Source of the DNA: Pseudomonadota bacterium
GTDB lineage: Bacteria > Pseudomonadota > Alphaproteobacteria > Sphingomonadales > Sphingomonadaceae
Length of the DNA: 64,000 nucleotides
Assembly (NCBI GenBank): GCA_021849075.1
Contig: JAJZTH010000003.1
Span: 161,288 to 225,287 of the forward strand
Direction: 5' to 3'
Made by a program: the position numbers and the translations under genes. The notes under the pieces are model-generated. The model was not told where the DNA came from and ran no database searches. It worked only from the letters and a program-made list of their open reading frames with translations. Shown here one piece after another: positions 35,546 through 45,556 of the stretch; the first letter of the stretch is position 1, and each line of letters begins with the position of its first letter.

Positions 35546-38074
35546 TCAGATCACCAGATTGACCAGCCGGTCGGGCACCACGATCACCTTCTTGGGTGTC
35601 GCGCCATCCAGCGTGCGGATGACGTTAGGCGCGGCCAGAGCCAGCTTTTCCAGTTCGTCCTTTGACGTCCCCTTGGGTACGGTGATGGTGTCGCGCAGCT
35701 TGCCCATTACCTGACAGGCGATGGTGACTTCGTCATCCACCAGCAGCGCCGGATCGACCGTCGGCCATGCCGCATTGGCGATCAGCCCCTCTCCGCCCAT
35801 TTCCGCCCAGCCTTCTTCGGCCAGATGCGGCGTCATGGGCGCGACCAGCAGCGCAAGGCCGCGGATTGCGGCGGTGCGGCTGGCCGAAGGCTTGGCCTTC
35901 TCGATCGCGTTCACCAGTTCGTAGATTTTGGCGACTGCCTTGTTGAAGCCCAGTCCTTCAATGTCCTTGGCCACGCCATCGACGGTCTGGTGCAGCTTGC
36001 GGTCCAGCGCCTTGTCCTGCCCCTCGGCACTCGCATCGGCCTCGCCGAACAGACGCCAGACGCGGTTGACGAAGCGCCACGATCCTTCGATCCCGGCCTC
36101 GGTCCAGGGCAGGTCGCGCTCAGGCGGGCTGTCCGACAGCATGAACCAGCGCACGGCGTCCGCGCCATATTGGCCGATGATGTCATCGGGATCGACGACA
36201 TTCTTCTTGGACTTGGACATTTTGATGACCCGGCCGACCTCGACCGGGGCGTTGTCGGCGATCAGCGTGGCGCCGTCCGCCGTCCGATCGATCTCACCGG
36301 GCGCGAAATAGACGGGGGGCAGCCCCTCGCCCTGTTCGCGGCTGTAGGTTTCGTGCGTCACCATGCCCTGCGTGAACAGGCCGGTGAACGGCTCGGCAAA
36401 GCCCAGCTGATCCATATGCTGAAGCGCGCGGGTCCAGAAACGGGCGTAGAGCAGATGCAGGATCGCATGTTCCACGCCGCCAATATATTGGCCGACCGGC
36501 AGCCATTGTTCGACCGTGGCGCGATCGAACGGCTTGTCCTTGGGCTGGCTGGCGAAGCGGATGAAATACCAGCTGGAATCGGCGAACGTGTCCAGCGTGT
36601 CCGTCTCGCGCACGGCGGGCTTGCCGCAGGATGGGCAGTCGACATGCTTCCATGTCGCATGGCGATCGAGCGGATTGCCGGGAATGTCGAAGCTGACATC
36701 CTCTGGCAGCACGACCGGCAGCTGATCCTTGGGCACCGGCACCACGCCGCAGCCCTGGCAATGGATCACCGGGATCGGCGTGCCCCAGTAACGCTGGCGC
36801 GACACGCCCCAGTCGCGCAGGCGAAACACGGTCTTGCCCGCGCCCCAGCCTTCGGATTCGGCGCGGGCGATGACGGCGGCCTTGGCCTCTTCCACGGCCA
36901 TGCCGTCGAGGAAGCGGCTATTCACCAGATTGCCGGGACCGGTATAGGCTTCGTTGTGGATCGGCGTGTCGGCCTCGCCCTCCAGCGCGACGACGCGCTC
37001 TACGGGGAGCATATATTTGCGCGCGAAGTCGAGGTCGCGCTGGTCATGCGCGGGCACGCCCATGACGGCGCCGGTGCCATAGTCCATCAGCACGAAATTG
37101 GCGATGAAGACCGGCAGATGCCATTCGGGATCGAAGGGATGCGCGACCGTGAGGCCAGTGTCGAAGCCCAGCTTTTCCGCCGTTTCCAGCTCGGCCGCCG
37201 TGGTGCCGCCTTCCTTGCACTTTTCGATGAAGGCGACCGCGTCAGGGTTGGTCGCCGCCACCGCCTGCGCAACCGGATGGTCGGCGGCGATCGCGACGAA
37301 GCTCGCCCCGAAAATCGTGTCCGGGCGGGTCGAATAGACTTCGATGTCCGTGTCGAACGGCGCGACCGGCTTGAAGCGGAATTGCAGGCCGACCGACTTG
37401 CCGATCCAGTTTTCCTGCATCGTGCGCACCTTGTCGGGCCACTGGTCGAGCGTTTTCAGCCCTTCCAGCAGATCGTCGGCGAACTGGGTGATTTTCAGGA
37501 ACCACTGGGACAGCTTGCGCTTTTCGACCAGCGCGCCCGAACGCCATCCGCGCCCGTCGATCACCTGTTCGTTCGCCAGCACGGTCATGTCGACCGGATC
37601 CCAGTTGACCGCCGATTCCTTGCGATAGACCAGCCCCGCTTCCAGCATGTCCAGGAACAGCGCCTGTTCCTGACCATAATAATCGGGTTCGCAGGTCGCG
37701 AGTTCGCGGCTCCAGTCGATCGCAAAGCCCAGCTTCTTCAGCTGCGCGCGCATGTTGGCGATATTGTCGCGGGTCCAGCTGCCGGGATGGACCTTCTTTT
37801 CCATCGCCGCATTTTCGGCCGGCATGCCGAAGGCGTCCCAGCCCATCGGATGCAGCACTTCATGGCCGGTCATCCGGCGGAATCGCGCCAGCACGTCGCC
37901 CATCGAATAGTTGCGGACATGGCCGATATGGATGCGCCCCGAAGGATAGGGGAACATTTCCAGCACATAAGAGCGCGGCTTGGTCGAGGCGTCATCCGCC
38001 TTGAAGCTCTGCTGCTCGTCCCAGGTCGCCTGCCAGCGGGCGTCGGCCTCCAGCGGGTTGAAGCGCCTCTGCAT
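35546..38074 (-). CDS. leuS: Leucyl-tRNA synthetase
   Basis: 842 residues. Class I motifs [15 protein letters not shown] (HIGH) and KMSKSKKN are present, and the large editing insertion carries the [14 protein letters not shown] segment. Complete length. It charges tRNA-Leu in the cytosol. First gene of a leuS-lptE-holA-msrB run, after the DUF3576 lipoprotein gene. Confidence 0.97.
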   Translation of the reverse strand: MQRRFNPLEADARWQATWDEQQSFKADDASTKPRSYVLEMFPYPSGRIHIGHVRNYSMGDVLARFRRMTGHEVLHPMGWDAFGMPAENAAMEKKVHPGSWTRDNIANMRAQLKKLGFAIDWSRELATCEPDYYGQEQALFLDMLEAGLVYRKESAVNWDPVDMTVLANEQVIDGRGWRSGALVEKRKLSQWFLKITQFADDLLEGLKTLDQWPDKVRTMQENWIGKSVGLQFRFKPVAPFDTDIEVYSTRPDTIFGASFVAIAADHPVAQAVAATNPDAVAFIEKCKEGGTTAAELETAEKLGFDTGLTVAHPFDPEWHLPVFIANFVLMDYGTGAVMGVPAHDQRDLDFARKYMLPVERVVALEGEADTPIHNEAYTGPGNLVNSRFLDGMAVEEAKAAVIARAESEGWGAGKTVFRLRDWGVSRQRYWGTPIPVIHCQGCGVVPVPKDQLPVVLPEDVSFDIPGNPLDRHATWKHVDCPSCGKPAVRETDTLDTFADSSWYFIRFASQPKDKPFDRATVEQWLPVGQYIGGVEHAILHLLYARFWTRALQHMDQLGFAEPFTGLFTQGMVTHETYSREQGEGLPPVYFAPGEIDRTADGATLIADNAPVEVGRVIKMSKSKKNVVDPDDIIGQYGADAVRWFMLSDSPPERDLPWTEAGIEGSWRFVNRVWRLFGEADASAEGQDKALDRKLHQTVDGVAKDIEGLGFNKAVAKIYELVNAIEKAKPSASRTAAIRGLALLVAPMTPHLAEEGWAEMGGEGLIANAAWPTVDPALLVDDEVTIACQVMGKLRDTITVPKGTSKDELEKLALAAPNVIRTLDGATPKKVIVVPDRLVNLVI

Positions 38075-38170
38075 CTTTCTTCCTTACAAATGCGATCGGG
38101 CTGGGCTTGTCACAAGCCCAGCCCCATATGGTGTGAAAACAGGACGTTATCCACGCCCGAAGGGAGGGCT

Positions 38171-38617
38171 TTAGCCGGAGATCGCCATGCGGCGCAGGTC
38201 GCGCGCCTTGGTCAGGATCACTTCTTCCAGCTTCTGCGTGGTCGCGGCCTTGACCGGGGCGTCGACCCACTGGCCATTCTGGTTGACCTGACGGCTGGCG
38301 GCGACGCGCAGCGCGTCTGCGCGCAGATCCTGATCCAGGATCGACACGGTCAGCTTCATCCGTTCATTGGGGCTGTTGGGATTGGCATACCAGTCGGTCA
38401 CGATCACGCCGCCGTTCGAATCGGTCTGCACCATCGGCATGAAGGACAAGGTGTCGAGCGAGGCGCGCCACAGATAGGCGTTGACGCCGATGGTCGTCAC
38501 CTTCGACGCGGCGAGGTCCGCCTTGGGCCGGTCCTTGGAGCCGCCGCCGCATGCCGCGAGCGGCAGGAGGGCGGCCAGCAACAGGCCGGAAGAAAGGGAG
38601 ACGGGAAGGCGGACCAT
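38171..38617 (-). CDS. DUF3576 lipoprotein
   Basis: 148 residues; signal with lipobox LPLAAC (Cys23). The body has VNAYLWRASLDTLSFMPM, GGVIVTDWYANPNSP-N-R and the tail KLEEVILTKARDLRRM, matching alphaproteobacterial DUF3576. Function unknown; position just upstream of leuS-lptE suggests a conserved envelope gene. Confidence 0.85.
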   Translation of the reverse strand: MVRLPVSLSSGLLLAALLPLAACGGGSKDRPKADLAASKVTTIGVNAYLWRASLDTLSFMPMVQTDSNGGVIVTDWYANPNSPNERMKLTVSILDQDLRADALRVAASRQVNQNGQWVDAPVKAATTQKLEEVILTKARDLRRMAISG

Positions 38618-38851
38618 CAGGGCATGTCCTAGCTTAAAAAGACGAGAAACTGCCCGCTTCTATAGTGGCCATGCGCCATGGGGCAAGGGGGCGCGACGCG
38701 CGCACGCGACGGGGTGATCGCGCGCAGGCCATCCGACCCTGTGTATTCGATGCAACAGCTCAGACAAAAAGGCGTTCTACCACTAGCCATTGGCGGTTTT
38801 CTGGGTGTAATGCGTTTCTAAATATCAGTTCGGTGGGGACAGAGTCGGATC

Positions 38852-39583
38852 ATGCGCGTGAATAGGGGACATTTGGCATTGGCGGGCGCGGCGGTTGCCG
38901 TGGCTGGCTTCATGCTGTCTCCTGCGATCGGCGCGGTGTCCGAATTGGCCCGGCTGCGTGCGGAAGCGCCCGTGTCGCTTGGCGCGCTGGGCAGCATCTC
39001 CTCCTTTACGCCGACGATCAAGGACCCGCGCCTTGCCGCCGCTTATGCGCGCATCGCGGCCAAGGCGAGCAGCGAGGGCTTCCGTTTCACCCCGACCAGC
39101 GGTTCATTGAGCGGCCAGCGTTCGGTCACGGTCATGGTCCGCGCGGCGGACGATCGCGTTGCGGTCAACCGCACGCTGACGCCGGTGGACATCAAGCCGG
39201 TCGCCTTCAGCCTGAACGGCGCGCACAACTGGCGCAAGTTCGCCCTGCCCGACTCGGTCGGCCGCAAGGCGCTGGACCCGGTGCCGGTCGAAACGATGGT
39301 CGACGCGAAGAATTTCTCGCTGGATGACGGCAAGAAGGATCGGTTCAGCACCAAGATGCTGATCGAAAGCCATCGCGAAGCCGGTACGGGCGCGAGCGTG
39401 CGCAATCCGTCCGCGGACAAGGATTATTCGCTGGATCTGGCCAGCTCCTATTCGCTGACGCGCAACCTGAACGTCACGGCGGGCCTGCGCTATAATAACA
39501 GCGTTGCCGGCCGCCTGACCCCGATGACCGACGAACGGCAGGACAGCCAGGCCGTCTATCTGGGCACCATCTTCAAATTCTGA
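38852..39583 (+). CDS. Conserved secreted/outer membrane protein, unknown
   Basis: 243 residues. A hydrophobic N-terminal segment (LALAGAAVAVAGFML) acts as signal peptide. The last ~70 residues show alternating strands (LDLASSYSLTRNLNVTAGLRYNN) and end in YLGTIFKF with terminal Phe, as outer membrane beta barrels do; the protein may be a small barrel or a barrel-attached strand pair. I do not recognise a named family. It is isolated between a lipoprotein gene and a REP-like repeat. Confidence 0.65.
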   Translation: MRVNRGHLALAGAAVAVAGFMLSPAIGAVSELARLRAEAPVSLGALGSISSFTPTIKDPRLAAAYARIAAKASSEGFRFTPTSGSLSGQRSVTVMVRAADDRVAVNRTLTPVDIKPVAFSLNGAHNWRKFALPDSVGRKALDPVPVETMVDAKNFSLDDGKKDRFSTKMLIESHREAGTGASVRNPSADKDYSLDLASSYSLTRNLNVTAGLRYNNSVAGRLTPMTDERQDSQAVYLGTIFKF

Positions 39584-39624
39584 TCGATTTGAGCATCTTG
39601 CTTTAAATCAGATATTTTCAATTT

Positions 39625-39711
39625 CCGTTCGAGCTGAGCTTGTCGAAGCTCCGTTCTTCAATTCTTGTATTGAAGAAAAGAGCGGCCCTTCGACAAGCTC
39701 AGGGCGAACGG
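39625..39711. repeat. Paired REP-like element (BIME), CCGTTCG family
   Basis: Two imperfect copies of CCGTTCG..CTGAGCTTGTCGAAG face each other (39625-39654 and 39681-39711), with an inner hairpin TTCTTCAAT/ATTGAAGAA. Together they form a long inverted repeat between convergent genes. Confidence 0.8.
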
Positions 39712-39741
39712 TTGAAGGTAAGCGCATCTCAGTCTGATCGC

Positions 39742-40683
39742 TTATCCAAAGCCCGGCACGGGCGAAGGCAAGGCTTCGCCAGCAAAATAGGCGCGGAGAT
39801 TGGCGCGCAGCATCGCCACCATCTGCGCCACGGCCGCATCGGTCGCGCCGCCGGTGTGCGGGGTCAGCACGACATTGGGAACATCGGCCCAGCGCGCCGC
39901 ATCGGTCGGTTCCTGCGCGAACACATCCAGCGCCGCGCCGCCCAGCCGTCCGTCCTGCAAGGCGGCAATCAAGGCGTCTTCATCGACCAGTTGCCCGCGC
40001 GCGACATTGACCAGCAGACCGCCCGCACCCAGCGCGTCGATCACCGCCCTATCGATCATGCCACGATTGCTGTCATCGGCCTTCGCGGCCACCACCAATA
40101 TGTCGCTTGTCCGCGCCAGCGCGATCAGGCTGTCGGCGCGGGGCCAGCGCAATTCCGGCTTGGGGCGCGGCCCCCACCAGCGTATTTCCATCCGCATCAC
40201 TTCGGCTCGCTGGGCGGTGGCAAGGCCGATCGCGCCCATGCCGACGATGCCCAGCCGCGCGCCGGACAGCGACCGGGTGATCGTCTTGGCGCCCGCCACC
40301 CACTGACCGGCCCGCACCTGTCGGTCGCCCGCCACGATTCCGCGCCGATGCGCCAGAATCAGGCCGATCGCATGATCCGCCACATCCTGCGCATTGGCAT
40401 CCCCGGCATGGCTGACGGCGATGTTTCGCGCCCGCGCCCAGTCCAGATCGACCCCGTCATAGCCGACGGTGAAGCAGGCGATCAGGCCAAGGCGCGGCAT
40501 CGCCGCCAACAGTGCGGGATCGAGCCGGAACTCCCCGGCCGTCACCAGCGCCTGTGTGTCGGCTATGCGAGCGCGCCCGGCTTCTTCCCACAACGGCATG
40601 ACGTCATAATCCCCCGCCAGCACCGCCAGCAGCGGCGCCAGATGCGGCTGGGCGATCATGATGATGGGGCGCGCGTCGCTCAT
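39742..40683 (-). CDS. D-2-hydroxyacid dehydrogenase
   Basis: 313 residues. NAD-binding GIVGMGAIGLATAQRA, catalytic Arg in NVARGQLVDEDAL, Glu in the FAQEP segment and His in LTPHTGGAT, the usual D-isomer-specific family triad. Related to glyoxylate/hydroxypyruvate reductases; exact substrate unclear. It overlaps the cystathionine gamma-synthase-like gene by four bases, so they are coupled. Confidence 0.88.
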   Translation of the reverse strand: MSDARPIIMIAQPHLAPLLAVLAGDYDVMPLWEEAGRARIADTQALVTAGEFRLDPALLAAMPRLGLIACFTVGYDGVDLDWARARNIAVSHAGDANAQDVADHAIGLILAHRRGIVAGDRQVRAGQWVAGAKTITRSLSGARLGIVGMGAIGLATAQRAEVMRMEIRWWGPRPKPELRWPRADSLIALARTSDILVVAAKADDSNRGMIDRAVIDALGAGGLLVNVARGQLVDEDALIAALQDGRLGGAALDVFAQEPTDAARWADVPNVVLTPHTGGATDAAVAQMVAMLRANLRAYFAGEALPSPVPGFG

Positions 40684-42020
40684 CCAATCTGTCGCAGCGC
40701 CTGGGCAAAGTCGGCGATCAGATCGTCCGCGTCTTCGCAGCCGATCGAGATGCGGACCATATTGTCGCCGATCGCCAGCGCCTTTTTGCGTTCGGCCGGC
40801 ACCGACAAATGGGTCATGGCCGCCGGATGGCTCGCCAACGTCTCCGTGCCGCCCAGGCTGACCGCCAGCTTGGCGATCTTGAGCGCGTCGAGAAAGGCGA
40901 AGGCTTCCGCCTCCCCGCCCTTCAGATAGAGGGAGAAGGTCGATCCCGCGCCGGTACAGTGGCGGCGATAAATATCCGCCTGCCGCTCCGTCTCGGGGAA
41001 GCCCAGATAGACGACCTTCTCCACCTGCGGCTGATCCTTCAGCCAGGCGCAGACCTTCGCCGCATTCTCCCCTGCCCGGCTCATCCGCAGTTCCAGCGTC
41101 TCCAGCGACCGCAGCAGCATCCAGGCGCTGTGCGGATCGAGGATGGTGCCGATCGTGTTGCGCATCAGGCGAATGGCGTTGATCAGCGCATTGCTGCCCA
41201 GCACCCCGCCCGCGACCAGATCGCTATGCCCGCCGGCATATTTGGTCAGGCTGTAGATGACGAGATCCGCGCCATGCTTGATCGGGCGGTGCCACAATGG
41301 GCCAAGGAAGGTGTTGTCGATCGCGATCGGCGGCACATGCGCCTCCCCTGCGAACAGCGAGTCGCGCCGCGCAACCACCGCCTCCAGATCGACCAGCACA
41401 TTGGTCGGGTTGGCCGGGCTTTCCAGATAGAGCAGGGCAACACGGCCCAGCCCCTTGGCCTTTTCGATCACCGCGCCAATCTCCGCCTCGGTCGCGCCGG
41501 CCGGGAAATCGAGCCATTGCACGCCAAAGCGGCCCAATATGCGCCCGATCAGCGATTCGGTCGCGGCATAGAGGGGGGCGGAATGGACGATCACGTCGCC
41601 CGGCTGGACCAGCGCCAGCAGGGTGGTGGCGATGGCCGACATGCCGCTGGAAAAGAGCAGCGCATCCTCCGCCTCTTCCCACACCGACAGGCGGTCCTCG
41701 CAAATTTCCTGATTGGGACCGTTGAAGCGGGAATAGACCAGCCCCTCCGCGCCGCCGGGCCGGATGCCGGTGACGCCCTCGAAATGGCGCTTGCCCGCAG
41801 CCGCGCTTTCGAAGGCGAAGGTGGAGGTGAGGAAGATAGGCGGCTTCAACGATCCTTCGGACAGGGTCGGATCATAGCCATGACCCATCATCAGCGTGGC
41901 GGGCTTCAGCTTGCGGCCGTCAATTTCCATGATCGGGGCCTTGGGGCGGCGGCGGTTGCCGGGCGCTTCCACTCCGGTCAGTTCCGCTTCGGTGACGGGG
42001 GGCGGGGTTTTGCCGGTCAT
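40680..42020 (-). CDS. Cystathionine gamma-synthase family PLP enzyme
   Basis: 446 residues from ATG 42020, preceded by AGGAGAACAAAG; an ATG 15 codons earlier lacks this. Fold-type I Cys/Met enzyme: PLP-lysine in YSLTKYAGGHSDL, plus TSTFAFESA and AIDNTFLGPLW. About 60 residues longer at the N-terminus than MetB. It probably acts on gamma-substituted amino acids (cystathionine or homocysteine metabolism). A hairpin at 42041-42059 lies in the leader. Confidence 0.85.
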   Translation of the reverse strand: MTGKTPPPVTEAELTGVEAPGNRRRPKAPIMEIDGRKLKPATLMMGHGYDPTLSEGSLKPPIFLTSTFAFESAAAGKRHFEGVTGIRPGGAEGLVYSRFNGPNQEICEDRLSVWEEAEDALLFSSGMSAIATTLLALVQPGDVIVHSAPLYAATESLIGRILGRFGVQWLDFPAGATEAEIGAVIEKAKGLGRVALLYLESPANPTNVLVDLEAVVARRDSLFAGEAHVPPIAIDNTFLGPLWHRPIKHGADLVIYSLTKYAGGHSDLVAGGVLGSNALINAIRLMRNTIGTILDPHSAWMLLRSLETLELRMSRAGENAAKVCAWLKDQPQVEKVVYLGFPETERQADIYRRHCTGAGSTFSLYLKGGEAEAFAFLDALKIAKLAVSLGGTETLASHPAAMTHLSVPAERKKALAIGDNMVRISIGCEDADDLIADFAQALRQIG

Positions 42021-42163
42021 CTTTGTTCTCCTGGCTTTTTGCGGCGTCTGATGCGCCGCTGTCATGGGCAGGAGTGTAACGCAGCCTTGCCGAAAAGAGC
42101 CAGAGGGGTGAGCAACAATATTTCTTGCCGCTATATGATTATTCCGAACGCGGCGCGCCCGGT

Positions 42164-42361
42164 TCAGGCCAGCAGACCCTCCTCATCCTCCACATGCACC
42201 TTTGCGCCATCTGACGCAGCGCCTTCATGCGCCGGACAGGCATGGGCGACATTCAGCGTTTCGGCATAAAAGCTCCACCATTCGTTCCAGAAGGCGAAAG
42301 GCAAAAACCAGGCGTCAAACAGGGACGCTGGCATGGGGATCATATCCTGTTTCTCGGTCAT
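42164..42361 (-). CDS. Small acidic hypothetical protein
   Basis: 65 residues from ATG 42361 with AGAGGAATCGG before it. Aromatic-rich centre (FDAWFLPFAFWNEWWSFY) and an acidic C-terminus. Could be a membrane-associated micropeptide; no family recognised. Divergent to the Lhr-type helicase gene. Confidence 0.5.
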   Translation of the reverse strand: MTEKQDMIPMPASLFDAWFLPFAFWNEWWSFYAETLNVAHACPAHEGAASDGAKVHVEDEEGLLA

Positions 42362-42554
42362 TGGCCGATTCCTCTCCATTGGCGGCCCTCTCTCCCGGTG
42401 CCGCAGGCCAGTACGCCCGACTCCATAGAGAGTTGCGCAGCATCGGGGGAAGGCATGTTTTCTACCATGAACAGGGCCGCGATACCAAGATCGCTGTCGT
42501 CGCAAATGCGGCACGGGTCGTGACAGCAGGGGGGCGGCACCCTACATCCCCAGC

Positions 42555-44978
42555 ATGTCGGTGCGCCTTCCCGTCCTCATCGAAAGCTGGTTCGCCGCGC
42601 GAGGGTGGCGGCCGCGACGGCATCAGATGGATATGCTGGCCGCGGCGCAGGCGGGCGCGCATGCCCTTCTGGTCGCGCCGACCGGGGCGGGCAAGACGCT
42701 GGCTGGCTTCCTGCCGACGCTGGCGGACCTGATCGATGCGCCGGTCGACGGACTGCACACCCTCTATGTCTCGCCCCTGAAGGCGCTGGCGGTCGATGTG
42801 CGGCGCAATTTGCTCACGCCGATCGAGGAAATGGGGTTGCCGATCCGGGTGGAGACGCGCACCGGCGACACCCCGTCCGACCGCAAGGCGCGCCAGCGCG
42901 CCCGGCCGCCACAGATATTGCTGACCACGCCCGAATCCCTGTCGCTGCTGCTCAGCTATCCCGACGCGGCGCTGATGTTCGATCGCCTCCGCACGGTGAT
43001 CGTCGATGAAGTCCATGCCTTCGCCACGCAGAAGCGCGGCGACCTGCTCAACCTGTCGATGGCGCGATTGCAGGCGATTAATCCGGGGCTGCGCCGGGTG
43101 GCGCTGTCCGCCACGGTGGCCGATGTCGATGCCTATCGCGCCTGGCTGGCGCCTGATGGCGATATCGATGCGGTGACGCCGGTGCTGGGTGAAGCGGGCG
43201 CGGACCCCAATGTGGCGATCCTCATTCCCGAAGGCCGCGTCCCCTGGTCGGGTCATTCGGGCAAATATGCCTCGGCCCAGGTGATGGCGGAAATCGAGGC
43301 GCGCCAGACGACCCTGGTTTTCTGCAATACGCGGGGCCTCGCCGAACTCATCTTTCAGGAACTCTGGTCGGCCAATGACGCCAACCTGCCGATCGCCATT
43401 CATCATGGCAGCCTGTCGATCGAGGCGCGGCGCAAGGTGGAATCGGCGATGGCGGCGGGCAAGCTGCGCGCGCTGGTGGCGACGGCGTCGCTCGATCTGG
43501 GCGTCGACTGGGGCAATGTCGAATGCGTGATCCAGATGGGCGCGCCCAAGGGATCGTCCCGCCTGCTCCAGCGCATCGGCCGCGCCAATCACAGACTCGA
43601 CATGGCGTCCGAAGCGATCCTGATCCCGGGCAATCGCTTCGAATATCTGGAGGCGCGCGCGGCTCTCGACGCCGTGGAGGCCGGCGAGCGCGATGCCGAT
43701 GATTTCCGCCCCGGCAGCCTTGACGTGCTGGCCCAGCATATCATGGGCCTTGCCTGCGCCGGCCCGTTTCGGGCGGAGGAATTATTGGCGGAGGTGCGAT
43801 CCTCCACCCCCTATAGCGCGCTGAGCGCAGAGGCGTTCGACAATGTCCTGCACTTCATCGAAGGCGGCGGTTATGCGCTGCGTGCCTATGACCGGTTCAA
43901 GCGGCTGACGCAGGAGGCGGACGGCCAGGGAAATATGCTTTGGCGGGTGTCTCACCCCCGCTTCATTCAGCAGCATCGGCTGAACGCCGGCATCATCGTC
44001 GATCAGCCCGCGCTTGCCGTGCGTTTCGCCAATGGGCGCAAGCTCGGCACGGTGGAGGAAGGATTCGCCGCGACGCTGACGCCAGGGGACAGCTTCTTTT
44101 TCTCCGGCATGGCGCTGGAAGTGGTGCGGATGGATACGAGCGATCTGGTGGTGCGCGCCACCACGAAGCAGGCGCGCATCCCCAGTTGGGGCGGCACGCG
44201 CATGGCCATGTCGACGCGGCTCGCCGACCGGGTCCGCCACTTTCTTGCCGAACCGGAAGAATGGTATCGTTTCCCCGCCGATGTGCGCGAGTGGCTGGAA
44301 ATGCAGAAGCTGCGTTCCGCCCTGCCCCAGCCCGGCCAATTGCTGATCGAGACTTTCCCGCATGAAGGGCGGCATTATCTGGTCTGCTATAGTTTCGAAG
44401 GCTGGAATGCGCATCAGTCGCTGGGCATGTTGCTGACCCGGCGCATGGAGAGTCAGGGGCTGATGCCACTGGGTTTCGTGTCCAATGACTATGCCCTCGC
44501 CGTCTATGGCATGAAGCCCGTCACCGATCCGGCCAGCCTGTTTTCCGCCGATATTCTCGATCATGAATTTGTCGACTGGGTCGAACAGTCGAGCCTTTTG
44601 AAGCGCGCCTTTCGCGATGTGGCGGTTATTTCCGGCCTGATCGAGCGCCAGCATCCCGGCAAGCGCAAGACCGGGCGACAGGTCACGTTTTCCACCGACC
44701 TCATCTATGATGTGCTGCGCAAATATCAGCCCGACCATCTGCTGCTGAAAGCCGCCTGGGCGGATGCGCGCGCGCGCATGACCGATGTGGGGCGTCTGGG
44801 CGACCTAATCGACCGTGCCGCCACGACGATGCTGCATGTGACGCTGGACCGCGTCAGTCCGCTCGCCGTGCCGGTGCTGATTCTGATCGGGCGGGAGCAT
44901 GTGGCGCAAAGCGCAGCGGAGGACGCACTGTTGATGGAAGCCGAAGCGCTGGTGGCGGAGGCGATGCGGGCCGACTGA
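42555..44978 (+). CDS. Ligase-associated DNA damage response DEXH-box helicase (Lhr-like)
   Basis: 807 residues. Helicase motifs I APTGAGKT, II VDEVHAF, III LSATVAD, VI LQRIGRANH; followed by a winged helix and Lhr core domain. The shorter form (no C-terminal HQ-family extension) matches the ligase-associated group that normally forms a set with an ATP-dependent ligase, an exonuclease and PdeM. Here the only partner in the window is pdeM at 7635. It unwinds RNA-DNA or DNA duplexes 3' to 5' in relatives. Confidence 0.9.
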   Translation: MSVRLPVLIESWFAARGWRPRRHQMDMLAAAQAGAHALLVAPTGAGKTLAGFLPTLADLIDAPVDGLHTLYVSPLKALAVDVRRNLLTPIEEMGLPIRVETRTGDTPSDRKARQRARPPQILLTTPESLSLLLSYPDAALMFDRLRTVIVDEVHAFATQKRGDLLNLSMARLQAINPGLRRVALSATVADVDAYRAWLAPDGDIDAVTPVLGEAGADPNVAILIPEGRVPWSGHSGKYASAQVMAEIEARQTTLVFCNTRGLAELIFQELWSANDANLPIAIHHGSLSIEARRKVESAMAAGKLRALVATASLDLGVDWGNVECVIQMGAPKGSSRLLQRIGRANHRLDMASEAILIPGNRFEYLEARAALDAVEAGERDADDFRPGSLDVLAQHIMGLACAGPFRAEELLAEVRSSTPYSALSAEAFDNVLHFIEGGGYALRAYDRFKRLTQEADGQGNMLWRVSHPRFIQQHRLNAGIIVDQPALAVRFANGRKLGTVEEGFAATLTPGDSFFFSGMALEVVRMDTSDLVVRATTKQARIPSWGGTRMAMSTRLADRVRHFLAEPEEWYRFPADVREWLEMQKLRSALPQPGQLLIETFPHEGRHYLVCYSFEGWNAHQSLGMLLTRRMESQGLMPLGFVSNDYALAVYGMKPVTDPASLFSADILDHEFVDWVEQSSLLKRAFRDVAVISGLIERQHPGKRKTGRQVTFSTDLIYDVLRKYQPDHLLLKAAWADARARMTDVGRLGDLIDRAATTMLHVTLDRVSPLAVPVLILIGREHVAQSAAEDALLMEAEALVAEAMRAD

Positions 44979-45021
44979 CGCGGTCGTTGATCCACCGCGC
45001 GGAACCGCCCATAGTCATGTA

Positions 45022-45552
45022 ATGACTATCTTTTCTTTGCCGCGCTTGTCGCTTCTGCTCGCCCTTGCTCCTCTTCCCGCGGCTGCCGCCGAACCGGATT
45101 TCTTTGCCGCCGCTTTGTGCCAGCCGCCCTATTCGCTCGGTAATGCGACCGCTCTTTATGAAGCGGCGGAGAAGATCGCCACGCCCGATACATCCGGGCT
45201 GGGCGCGGCCATCTATCACCTCGCGACCCCGATCGAGCGGGACGGGTTCACCGCGCAGGATGTGATGTTTGGCGGCATGGCGGTCGGCGTCCTGATCCAG
45301 GGCGAAGTCGCGGCGCAACTGGCGGAGCATTATGGATTGCAACCGGAATCGAGCCGCTTGCTGGGCAGTTCCAGCATCGGTTTTGCGCGGCAATTGCCCG
45401 ACGCCGATCAGGGGATGAAGGATATGGGCCTGATCTCTATCGTTGCGCGGCAAGGGCCGGCGCTTAAGGGGCGGACTTTGCTCGCCTGTGAATTTGTGTC
45501 GGATGAGGATCGCGCAAGGATGCAGCAGCTGGAGGGCGCAACGCAGGATTGA
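45022..45552 (+). CDS. Secreted hypothetical protein
   Basis: 176 residues; signal peptide to about residue 23 (AAAAEP). A cysteine-bearing start (LCQPPYSLG) and a second Cys near the end (LLACEF) could bridge. No named family. Thirty-five bases behind the helicase gene, possibly cotranscribed but without shared theme. Confidence 0.6.
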   Translation: MTIFSLPRLSLLLALAPLPAAAAEPDFFAAALCQPPYSLGNATALYEAAEKIATPDTSGLGAAIYHLATPIERDGFTAQDVMFGGMAVGVLIQGEVAAQLAEHYGLQPESSRLLGSSSIGFARQLPDADQGMKDMGLISIVARQGPALKGRTLLACEFVSDEDRARMQQLEGATQD

Positions 45553-45556
45553 AAGA

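Noticed and set aside
35825..38632. A 935-codon frame opposite leuS
   Set aside because: Antisense shadow spanning two real genes; no recognisable features.
42021..42163. SAM-II or SAH riboswitch before the cystathionine gamma-synthase-like gene
   Set aside because: The leader lacks the conserved sequence blocks of either class.
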